Of a stretch of DNA of 64,000 nt, positions 51,162-59,037 are shown piece by piece (the stretch's first letter is position 1; each line of letters starts with the position of its first letter). Source of the stretch: Amoebidium appalachense. Its lineage: Eukaryota > Ichthyosporea. Below the pieces are notes generated by a model. That model did no database searches, was not told where the DNA came from, and was given only the letters and a program-made list of their open reading frames with translations. Position numbers and translations under genes: made by a program. The stretch spans positions 310,001 through 374,000 of the forward strand of contig CAVNZM010000018.1 in assembly GCA_963693365.1 (NCBI GenBank), written 5' to 3'.

Positions 51162-51617
51162 TTACTTCTCCCTCCCTCCAAGTCCGCCACGATGCCTCTT
51201 GCGCGGCCCTTCCCTCGATTCATCTTGTTCTGTCCTTGTCGCCCGCCCCCCAGCTGCTTCCAATGCAGACTTGAACACACGACGTGTCGTTTCTTCGTAT
51301 TTGTTCATTACACATTCGAAATCTCGCATATCACGATCCTGATCTTTAACGAAATTTTCAAATGTTTTCATTACGTCGGTATCCCGTGTGTCTCTAGCTA
51401 TGTAAAGCGACTCCATTTCTCTTGATACTTCGCCTAGTGCCTTCGTGTATTCCACCATGCAAGTTTTAATTTTTTCGCTCCCTGCGCGTGCACCGGCAAG
51501 ACTTTGGTTACATTTTTTAATCAGCCTGCGAGTGTTTTCTTCCCTTGCTTGAACAGTGCGGGCACTACCGAAAACCTCGTCCAGTTTTGTGTCAATTTCT
51601 TTTTCGTACGTCCCCAT
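51162..51617 (-). CDS. Coiled-coil protein of unknown function (151 aa)
   Basis: Function unknown. The protein starts MGTYEKEIDTKLDEVFGSAR, is almost entirely predicted alpha-helical with heptad-like spacing of hydrophobic residues over about residues 1-125, and ends in a basic tail (GPRKRHRGGLGG) that could bind nucleic acid or act as a nuclear localisation signal. There is no signal peptide or membrane segment. It is intronless and has a TATA box at a good distance from the start. I cannot assign it to a family; similar small coiled-coil proteins occur in many DNA viruses and mobile elements, but this is only context. Confidence 0.7.
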   Translation of the reverse strand: MGTYEKEIDTKLDEVFGSARTVQAREENTRRLIKKCNQSLAGARAGSEKIKTCMVEYTKALGEVSREMESLYIARDTRDTDVMKTFENFVKDQDRDMRDFECVMNKYEETTRRVFKSALEAAGGRATRTEQDESREGPRKRHRGGLGGREK

Positions 51618-51682
51618 CTTTTAAGAGAATGCAAGAGAAGGTGAAAGGTGAAAAAGTAAGAGAACTGGGACTGTAACCGCTT

Positions 51683-51692
51683 TTTATATCGG
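51683..51692 (-). promoter_or_regulatory. TATA box of the coiled-coil gene
   Basis: GATATAAAAAGCGG on the minus strand lies about 70 bases upstream of the ATG at 51617. A CCAATCA motif near 51811 is consistent with a promoter. Confidence 0.6.
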
Positions 51693-53014
51693 GAAACGGG
51701 ACAATTTGGACAGCTGATGTGTGGCGAATCAACAGGCGCTTGAATAAGACCCCAAACAACCAATTAAATCATTCGCACATGTAAAGGCACGCTTTTGCAG
51801 CTGATACGCGCCCAATCAATTTGGATACCCCGCTGTCAAACAAGTTAAAAAATTACTCCTTTATATCACATTGCAACAATCAAAGCTATTTGGACAAATT
51901 AATTTTTGATTTTATTCTTTTTTTTTTTTGCTTACGGCCGTTTTAATGAAGTATAAACAACTTTTGGTATACATAGCAAAAACAACCAGCAAATCGCACT
52001 CCTTTTGATTGGCTGGACAGCGGTTGGGGAAGATCGTAGGATCACGTGCACTATCTGGAGGGGGGCAAGGCTTTTCACAGTAAGCATCGCGATTCATGAG
52101 CACGCGAATTGGTAACGGGTCATCTGCAAACAAGTAAGCTCCAATTTCAAAAGTAAAGCAATTCTAGTAGCTTTTTCCTGTGTTTCGTATACTGTCGATA
52201 CATTTGAATAAAAGTCAGTCTATACCGTAACATGGCAAATTAGACAATTTTGGGATCTGACACGCATTCGTCATCATGAAATTCAAAAGCCACTCATCGG
52301 AGGGGAGGGGGGGCAAAAGAGGTGCTATTCGAATGACCCGCGGCAACGGCATCCATGTACACAAGACTTGAATTAAATAAATAACTTATGTAGAAAATAT
52401 ACATCAAATAAACCTATGTAGAAAATATACATCTGAATTGTAATAGCATCGATTGTGGTTTCCGGGCGTTAAAAAATGTGAAATCAAGAGCCACTCATCG
52501 GAGGGAGGGCAAAAGGGGAGTGAAATTCCGATTTTGCGCTATCCGAATGACCCGCGGCAAAAGGCATCCATGTTGATGTTTTATGTTCGTTGTACACAAG
52601 ACTTGAATGAAATAAAATAAACGTAGATTTTTCGATTACTATTACAGCACATGAGTGAGCATGAAATAAATAAACGTAGATTTTTCGATTACTATTACAG
52701 CACATGAGTGAGCATGACCTGCAAAAGCCGCCACCTGATTGGGTATCCGGCAATTGGATCTGGACACCAGTGCCTATTGCCGTGCCTATTGCCGCGGCCG
52801 ATGAATCAAGCACTATATGATTCGGCGCGCTGCCAGTTGATGTCATTTTGCAAAATCTACGAACCGATTCTCCCTGTCTATTACACAACAACAGATTTCA
52901 CACAAACAACAGGATTAATACGGCTACACTACAGTTTTCACAGATTTCACACAAACAACAGTTATTTTTCTCAGAAATTGTTATAACAGATCATCCTAGT
53001 CTTACAATTCCAAA
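51693..53014. other. Intergenic region with a partial direct duplication
   Basis: No gene is supported. The block GAGCCACTCATCGGAGGGAG ... AATGACCCGCGGCA ... ACACAAGACTTGAAT occurs at about 52268-52375 and again at 52489-52610. A stretch with CGTAGATTTTTCGATTACTA is tandemly repeated at about 52621-52717. CAGATTTCACACAAACAACA is repeated at 52891 and 52941, just upstream of the next gene. Confidence 0.65.
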
Positions 53015-53959
53015 ATGCCGCCTAAAGGGCTGACACGCTATGAGTCCGTTGTAGATAACAACATCTCATCGAAAATTTCAGACGCGGAAAAATCACTGAT
53101 TGAATTGCATGACACGGTGGTTTTCTATGAAGGGGAGTTGAGGTACGCACGGAGTGTACTTAGGAGGGTGTGTGCGAGAGCAATCCAGTTTGACCCGGAA
53201 CTTCTGCAAGATGAGAGTCTGTTTGCCAGGGAGGAGGAGCAGGGGGGGGGCAGGGAGAGGTCGGTGGTAGAGGATACCCTTCGTGTGAGGGGCGAGAGAG
53301 AGGCGGAGGGTGAGGGTGAGGGGGTGGGCGAGGCGGAGGGTGAGGGTGAGGGGGTGGGCGAGGAGGACGAGGAAGGGGGCGAGGTAATGCGCCGGAAGGT
53401 GGTCAGCGAGGAGAAAACAGAACCACCTTTTGCGGAGGTGGTGATAGGAGGGGCGAAGAAGTTGATGGAGGTTGTCTCTGAAAACGTGTATAGGGACCCC
53501 GAAACGGGGCAACATTGGAGTTATGATTATACAGCAATGGGGTTTTTTGAGGTGAAGCACACGCACCCTGCCAGTGGCCGTGTAGCCCGGCGGATGGTGG
53601 AACGGGAGAAACGTAAGGAGGGAGAAACGACGGAAGGGGAGAAACGTAAGAAGGGAGGAGGGAAGGTTTGTGAAGAGATTTCTTTAATTTCGGATGAGGA
53701 GGAAGGGGAGAGGGGGGAGGGGGAGGGGGAGAAGGACTCGGAGAGGGGAGAGGGGGGAGGGGGAGGGGGAGAAGGACTCGGAGAGGGAGAGGGAGGGTCA
53801 GGAGGAGGAGAGTCAGGAGGAGGAGGGTCAGGAGGAAGAGGAGCAGGAAATGGAGGGATTGGCATTGAATATATTTCAGGAGATGAAAAAACAGCTCGAT
53901 GCAAGTTACCGGGGCGGCAGGGGCGGCAGGGGTGGCAGGGGCGGCAGGGGCGGCCATAA
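53015..53959 (+). CDS. Acidic low-complexity protein, frame-shifted near its end
   Basis: Function unknown. The protein starts MPPKGLTRYESVVDNNISSK. Residues 1-75 are helical; a Glu/Gly-rich acidic region follows; residues of about 130-200 include a more ordered part (DPETGQHWSYDYTAMGFFEV); then comes a second acidic region. A 40-bp tandem duplication at 53705-53784 shifts the frame, so the 314-aa product ends in a Gly-rich tail. In the other frame, the same DNA to 54008 encodes an acidic stretch, RGG repeats and a basic KKKK end, which looks like the ancestral C-terminus. The gene is intronless and opposite in direction to the coiled-coil gene. Confidence 0.65.
   Translation: MPPKGLTRYESVVDNNISSKISDAEKSLIELHDTVVFYEGELRYARSVLRRVCARAIQFDPELLQDESLFAREEEQGGGRERSVVEDTLRVRGEREAEGEGEGVGEAEGEGEGVGEEDEEGGEVMRRKVVSEEKTEPPFAEVVIGGAKKLMEVVSENVYRDPETGQHWSYDYTAMGFFEVKHTHPASGRVARRMVEREKRKEGETTEGEKRKKGGGKVCEEISLISDEEEGERGEGEGEKDSERGEGGGGGGEGLGEGEGGSGGGESGGGGSGGRGAGNGGIGIEYISGDEKTARCKLPGRQGRQGWQGRQGRP
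53705..53784 (+). repeat. 40-bp tandem duplication causing a frameshift
   Basis: The two 40-bp units (53705-53744 and 53745-53784) are identical or nearly so and include GAGAAGGACTCGGAGAG. As 40 is not a multiple of three, the second unit is read in a different frame from the first in the long ORF, while in the alternative frame it reads as the first does in the main frame. Confidence 0.9.
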
Positions 53960-54291
53960 GAGACCCGCACAGCAGATTACCGAGAGGGCTCCCAAGAAGA
54001 AGAAGTAAGAGGGGGGGGGGGGGGGGGGGTAGTGGCATGCTTCGTTATGCTTTACTTAGTGTTTTTTGCAAGCAATCGGTTATATGTTATTATTTTTTTT
54101 GAGGGGGGGGTAATAGTTTTTGCAAGCAACCGAGTGTATTTTTTTTTTGTGGGGGGGGGGGGTTTCCGAGTGTATGTTGTGGGAGAGGGGAGGGGGTCAT
54201 CCACGTGTTCGACAGTGGAGTGTTCATACACATTTTCGATACTATGTAAAACTCATGCAGTGAATAAATATATTACATTAAAAAGACACGT

Positions 54292-55610
54292 GTGCCACCA
54301 CGGATGCATTTAGCTTTTGCATGCCCCGGCCTCACACGGATGCATTTGCCCCCCCCCCCCCCCCCCCCCCCTGCATGCACGGATGCATTTGCCCACCCCC
54401 CCCTGCATGCACGGATGCATTTGCCCACCCCCCCCCCCCCCCCCCCCCTGCATGCACGGATGCATTTATTTGCCCCCCCCGGCCTCACACTTAGCATTTT
54501 TTGCATGCTTCCGGCCTCACACTTTGCATTATTTGCATGCACCGATGAATGCTTCCGGCCTCACACTTTGCATTATTTGCATGCACCGCATTATTTGCAT
54601 GCACCGATGCATTTATTTGGCCTCCCGAGAGAGACACTTTTGCATGCTTCCGGTCTCACACTTTGCATTATTTGCATGCACCGATGCATTTATTTGGCCT
54701 CCCGAGAGAGACACTTTTGCATGCTTCCGGCCTCACACTTTGCATTATTTGCATGCACCGATGCATTTATTCATGCACCGATGCATTTATTTGGCCTCCC
54801 GAGAGAGACACTTTTGCATGCTTCCGGCCTCACACTTTGCATTATTTGCATGCACCGATGCATTTATTTGGCCTCCCGAGAGAGACACTTTTGCATGCTT
54901 CCGGCCTCACACTTTGCATTATTTGCATGCACCGATGCATTTATTTGGCCTCCCGAGAGAGACACTTTTGCATGCTTCCGGCCTCACACTTTGCATTATT
55001 TGCATGCACCGATGCATTTATTCATGCACCGATGCATTTATTTGGCCTCCCGAGAGAGACACTTTTGCATGCTTCCGGTCTCACACTTTGCATTATTTGC
55101 ATGCACCGATGCATTTATTCATGCACCGATGCATTTATTTGGCCTCCCGAGAGAGACACTTTTGCATGCTTCCGGTCTCACACTTTGCATTATTTGCATG
55201 CACCGATGCATTTATTTGGCCTGCCGAGAGAGACACTTTGTTCCGGCCTCACACTATTTGGCCTGCCGAGAGATACTTTTTGCATGCCCCGGCCTCACAC
55301 GGATGCATGCCCACCCCCCCCTGCATGCGCGGATGCATGCCCCCACCCCCCCCCCCCCCCCCCCTGCATGCACGGATGCATTTATTTGGCCCCCCGGCAT
55401 CACACTTAGCATTTTTTGCATGCTTCCGGCCTCACACTTTGCTGCACCGATGCATTTATTTGGCCTCCCGAGAGAGACACTTTTGCATGCTTCCGGCCTC
55501 ACACTTTGCTTTATTTGCATGCACCGATGCATTTATTCATGCACCGATGCATTTACTTGGCCTCCCGAGAGAAACATTTTTGCATGCTTTTCCGGCCTCA
55601 CACTTAGCCG
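54292..55610 (+). repeat. 77-bp satellite array
   Basis: The core runs from CCGATGCATTTATTTGGCCTCC to the next CCGATG with a period of exactly 77 bp (starts at 54604, 54681, 54758, then 54778, 54855, 54932, 55009, then 55029 and on). A 20-bp partial repeat is inserted at several places. The array is bordered by C-rich spacers with TGCATGCACGGATGCATTT. No unit contains a stop codon in the three plus-strand frames, so frames of 500-599 codons run through it. Partial copies recur at 56318-56460 and, inverted, at 50108-50560. Confidence 0.9.
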
Positions 55611-55619
55611 TTGTTGCAG

Positions 55620-56091
55620 GGAGAGCCCGGCCCGCCCTTCAACCACCCCAAAGTCCAAAAAGCAGGGCCCGGGCCGCCCTTCAACCACCCCGAAGTCCAA
55701 AAAGCAGGGCCCGGGCCGCCCTTCAACCACCCCGAAGTCCAAAAAGCAGGGCCCGGCCCGCCCTTCAACCACCCCAAAGCCCAAAAGGCGGAGGGCCAAA
55801 CAATCGTCGAGGTGGGCAGACACAACGACCGACACGGAAGACTCCGAGGCCAACACATCGGACATCGTAGAGGGTTCTGATTCCGAGTCGGTAATGGCAG
55901 AATACAAACAATACTTGAGGGAACACGAAGGTCTGAGTGAGAGCCTTATTGCGAAGATCACCGACCGCAGCATCGACCTGGACAGTTATTCTGGCAGCGA
56001 CGAGGAGATATTGGATTATTTGGGGGTGATTCGGGCGGGCAAGCCGAGCGCCAGGAAGGGCCATAGCAATAGAGACCTTTTTTTGTGGTAG
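55620..56091 (+). CDS. Basic-repeat (AT-hook-like) protein with acidic C-terminus, start unclear
   Basis: Function unknown. Four perfect 42-bp repeats (about 55633-55790) encode a 14-residue unit GPGRPSTTPKSKKQ; its GRP core between basic residues is like an AT-hook, a minor-groove DNA-binding motif. A basic stretch (KPKRRRAKQ), a Ser/Asp/Glu-rich region (DTEDSEANTSD) and a helical end with SLIAKITDRSIDLDSYSG follow, and it ends at TAG. A 3' splice-site-like GTTGTTGCAG at 55610-55619 precedes the coding part, so the first exon may be elsewhere. Alternatively the frame continues upstream through the 77-bp satellite. The frame after the repeats has protein-like codon use, which supports a real gene. 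Confidence 0.6.
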
Positions 56092-56527
56092 TGATAGTGA
56101 TTGATCATGATTCTTTTGTATTCGGCTTTTGGTTTTTTTTTTTTGGGGGGGGGGGGGGGCAATGCAAAGTATTCGGCAGGCCTAAGGCCAGTGTATGCCG
56201 TGTAATGTTTTGATTCGGGTCAGGCACGTGTTGGACAGTGGGTGTTCATACACATTTTCGTCATGCAGTGGAAATACTGTAAAACTCATACCGTAGAAAT
56301 ACAAGTAAATATATTACATTTGGCCCTCCCGGCCTCACACTTAGCATTATTTGCATGCACGGATGCATTTATTGGCCCCCCCCCCCCCCCTCCCGGCCTC
56401 ACACTTAGCATTATTTGCATGCACGGATGCATTTATTGGCCCTCCCGGCCTCACACTTACTTGCCAAATATCATTGTACCACTGTTTTATTATTTGGTGA
56501 CGGCCCCGGCGCTGTGTGTGCCATCAT
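56092..56527. other. Intergenic region with satellite copies
   Basis: T/G tract at 56131-56159 and two units of the GGCCTCACACTTAGCATTATT satellite at about 56318-56460. Phrases GTGTTGGACAGTG and GTGTTCATACACATTTTCG match sequence just upstream of the 54-kb array (54206-54240), so the 3' flanks of the two plus-strand genes are related. Confidence 0.7.
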
Positions 56528-56851
56528 TTAGAAGTCCGAGTGCTTCATATCGAATTCACCAGCACCTGTTCTTTTACTTACGAAGTATAGGATCGTGGAG
56601 ACCAAGGGTGTGACCAACAATCCTGTAAGCACAATAGCAGCAGAAACATAAACCAAGTACATTCTATTTACTTTCTCCTTTGCGTTTGGTTCTGACTTCA
56701 TTAAATTATACCAGTGTATATTTGCAATAACACTACATAGAGATATGATATACAGTATGACTGTGTACACCTGGCCGTCAAACATGTATGTGTGCTCTAC
56801 AAAACTTTCGACTTCCAGCGTGTACACCCCTAAAACTTGACTGCATTCCTG
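56528..56851 (-). CDS. Small membrane protein or membrane-spanning exon
   Basis: Function unknown. The sequence has two hydrophobic segments (around VYTVILYIISLCSVIANI and VYVSAAIVLTGLLVTPLVST) joined by a basic loop (NAKEKVNR) and a short polar tail ending DMKHSDF. The first in-frame ATG is at 56785 (about 85 aa). A CAG at a CACACACAG tract at about 56852 could be a 3' splice site, so this may be the last exon of a larger gene whose Cys-rich ectodomain lies at 56927-57327. The fit of the join is not certain. Confidence 0.5.
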   Translation of the reverse strand, partial: QECSQVLGVYTLEVESFVEHTYMFDGQVYTVILYIISLCSVIANIHWYNLMKSEPNAKEKVNRMYLVYVSAAIVLTGLLVTPLVSTILYFVSKRTGAGEFDMKHSDF

Positions 56852-56926
56852 TGTGTGTGTGTGTGGGAGGGGGGGGGAGGGGGGGGGGGATTGCGTCCAT
56901 TCTGTGACCGATAACCGCAAAAGAGT

Positions 56927-57327
56927 TTATATGCCTGCTGCACCGATGCCGGCAGGCTTGACGCAGCAGAAGTCCGGCGTGCACGGCATCGACGTGGCCC
57001 TGCGCCGCTTGCACCGCAGCACCCCGCCGGTCTTGGGGTCCGCTTGGTAGAGCCTGCAGCCCACAAACTGGTTGCACGGCACGAGCGACGGATTCTGCGG
57101 CACCACCGTGCGGCACAGCCACCCGCACCCCACCCCCGGCACCGGCACCTGCGAGCACACGGGCGCTGCGGTGGCCGTCTACGCAGTGAGCCGTGTGCAT
57201 CTGGGTGGTTGGGTGAGGGTGGGCGTCGGGGTGGTTGGCGCCGGCGTCGGGGGGGCCGTCACGTAGCTGGCGGCGGCGGCGGCGGCTTGTGCAAGTAGGG
57301 CAACGAGCACGTACATTACCGTGTGCA
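56927..57327 (-). pseudogene. Cys-rich secreted or membrane protein, interrupted by an in-frame TAG
   Basis: From ATG at 57327 there is a signal peptide (MHTVMYVLVALLAQAAAAAAS) and a Pro/Thr-rich stalk, then TAG at about 57179. The same frame then continues to 56927 with a region having about ten Cys (for example VGCGWLCR, VPCNQFVGC, DFCCVKPAG). The frame is kept on both sides of the TAG, so this is either a nonsense mutation, a sequencing error close to the scaffold gap, or a very short skipped segment. TAG is used as a stop elsewhere in the window. It may be the N-terminal part of the two-membrane-segment gene downstream. Confidence 0.5.
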
Positions 57328-57360
57328 TGGATAATAGTTGTGGGGGTGGGGGTGTTCTTG

Positions 57361-57860
57361 NNNNNNNNNNNNNNNNNNNNNNNNNNNNNNNNNNNNNNNN
57401 NNNNNNNNNNNNNNNNNNNNNNNNNNNNNNNNNNNNNNNNNNNNNNNNNNNNNNNNNNNNNNNNNNNNNNNNNNNNNNNNNNNNNNNNNNNNNNNNNNNN
57501 NNNNNNNNNNNNNNNNNNNNNNNNNNNNNNNNNNNNNNNNNNNNNNNNNNNNNNNNNNNNNNNNNNNNNNNNNNNNNNNNNNNNNNNNNNNNNNNNNNNN
57601 NNNNNNNNNNNNNNNNNNNNNNNNNNNNNNNNNNNNNNNNNNNNNNNNNNNNNNNNNNNNNNNNNNNNNNNNNNNNNNNNNNNNNNNNNNNNNNNNNNNN
57701 NNNNNNNNNNNNNNNNNNNNNNNNNNNNNNNNNNNNNNNNNNNNNNNNNNNNNNNNNNNNNNNNNNNNNNNNNNNNNNNNNNNNNNNNNNNNNNNNNNNN
57801 NNNNNNNNNNNNNNNNNNNNNNNNNNNNNNNNNNNNNNNNNNNNNNNNNNNNNNNNNNNN
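57361..57860. other. Scaffold gap (500 N)
   Basis: All bases are N. The round length suggests a gap of estimated or unknown size. The true distance and linkage between the genes on its two sides are not proved by this sequence. Confidence 0.99.
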
Positions 57861-58697
57861 CAGCTGTGTCCGCATGGCACACGCAAAATCTACTGCCTGT
57901 TTTGTGGTGGATCGGGGGTGTGTTCGCATGGAAAACCAAAACCAAACTGCCGGCCTTGCGGCGGCTCATCCTACTGCGTACACGGTAAGAAAAAGACGCT
58001 CTGCCGGTCTTGCGGTGGATCCGGCATTTGTCCCCACAACAAGGAGAGAAAACTTTGCAGATATTGTGACATTCGATTGTTTTGCACAGGCTGCAAGCTG
58101 ACACTGGTGAAAAAAAGGGGTAAGTTATGTGCCACATGCAATCCACAGTCCACACGTCGAACCAAGTGGTCCGATGCCCGGCCAGAAATTAAGGTTCTGC
58201 GACACGTATCTAGTATCATAGGCCCACCGACCACGCACGACCAAGTGATACCAAACGAATGCAACGTTTGGAGTCGGCCAGACCTGTACTACGACTTTGG
58301 GACATTCGTAATGGTCATTGAGGTGGATGAGAATCAGCACCACCGATACGACTCCATGTGCGAGGTTGCGCGGATGTTCAACCAGGCCTCTGCGCACGAA
58401 GTGCCGACCATGTTCATCCGGTTCAACCCGCACGGGTTCAAGATCGACGGCAAGACACGGAGGACCGGCATGAAGCAGCGGCTCGATGCGCTGACCGGCG
58501 CCATCAAACATGTGCGGGACACGGATCATGCCACACTGTTCAGGGATGGGCGCATCCGCATGGGGTATCTGTTCTACGACTGGCACGAGGCAACAGCAGA
58601 TCTGGGCGTGCAGTATAGCAGGCTGGTGTCAATCGAAGACACGGACAAGCTACTGGCCCCGTTTCAAGTCAAGACGAGTCCGGTGGAGGAGGCTTAA
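57861..58697 (+). CDS. Cys-repeat protein fused to a Vsr-like PD-(D/E)XK nuclease (5' end lost in gap)
   Basis: The visible 278 residues start with at least four tandem 18-residue repeats of the form C-x-H-G-x5-C-x2-C-G-G-S, probably zinc-binding; more may be hidden in the gap. A further CxxC pair (CTGCKL, CATC) follows. The second half is nuclease-like: RPDLYYDFG, then VIEVDENQHHRYDSMCE and FIRFNPHGFK, which match the Asp and ExD/E motifs I know from Vsr-like endonucleases of giant DNA viruses and algal or oomycete genomes. Likely role: a DNA-cutting enzyme guided or bound by the repeat domain. This is inferred from motifs. No intron is seen, and the gene is followed by an AATAAA-containing palindrome. 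Confidence 0.75.
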   Translation, partial: QLCPHGTRKIYCLFCGGSGVCSHGKPKPNCRPCGGSSYCVHGKKKTLCRSCGGSGICPHNKERKLCRYCDIRLFCTGCKLTLVKKRGKLCATCNPQSTRRTKWSDARPEIKVLRHVSSIIGPPTTHDQVIPNECNVWSRPDLYYDFGTFVMVIEVDENQHHRYDSMCEVARMFNQASAHEVPTMFIRFNPHGFKIDGKTRRTGMKQRLDALTGAIKHVRDTDHATLFRDGRIRMGYLFYDWHEATADLGVQYSRLVSIEDTDKLLAPFQVKTSPVEEA

Positions 58698-59037
58698 GCT
58701 GTAGGCCGACCGGGAGGGGCTCCTTTTATTCAATAAAAGCGGTCCTGCACAGGGCGAAAAGGGTCAACCCCACGACACTGTTCTCTAGAAATTTCGGAGA
58801 CATTGTAACGGTGTGCCACGGTGTTCTCTTGGCTTTCGGGAGACATGGTGGGTACCGGCGAGGCTATTCTCTATGAAATGACGGGCCAGTCGTTCACAGA
58901 AGCCGCCGCGTTCTCTCTGGTTTGTGAAGAAATCGTTGGACTGAGTAGCGGGTGGTGGGGGGGAGAACAGGGTGCACGCCCCTCCCCCCCCCCCCCCTCC
59001 TCCCGTAACACGAGCGCACATTTTTAAGGCTTCACGC
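58698..59037. other. Short spacer before the aminotransferase gene
   Basis: Contains the palindromic AATAAA signal and G/C-rich tracts. A 68-codon open frame at 58821-59027 has no recognised domain and is judged unlikely to be a gene. TTTTTAAGGC at 59021-59030, just upstream of the aminotransferase start, could be part of an AT-rich viral-type promoter but is weak. Confidence 0.5.
58723..58739. terminator. Palindromic polyadenylation signal
   Basis: CTTTTATT-C-AATAAAAG is a perfect inverted repeat with one central base, located 26 bases after the nuclease stop codon. AATAAA is present on both strands, so it could end transcripts from either side. Confidence 0.6.

Noticed and set aside
54292-55619. 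Two overlapping frames of over 500 codons treated as one large protein
   Set aside because: The 77-bp satellite is free of stops in all three frames, so openness is not evidence of coding; only the part after 55620 is kept.
58821-59027. 68-codon frame just upstream of the aminotransferase
   Set aside because: No domain, ends in C-rich low-complexity sequence, and there is no promoter or conserved context.
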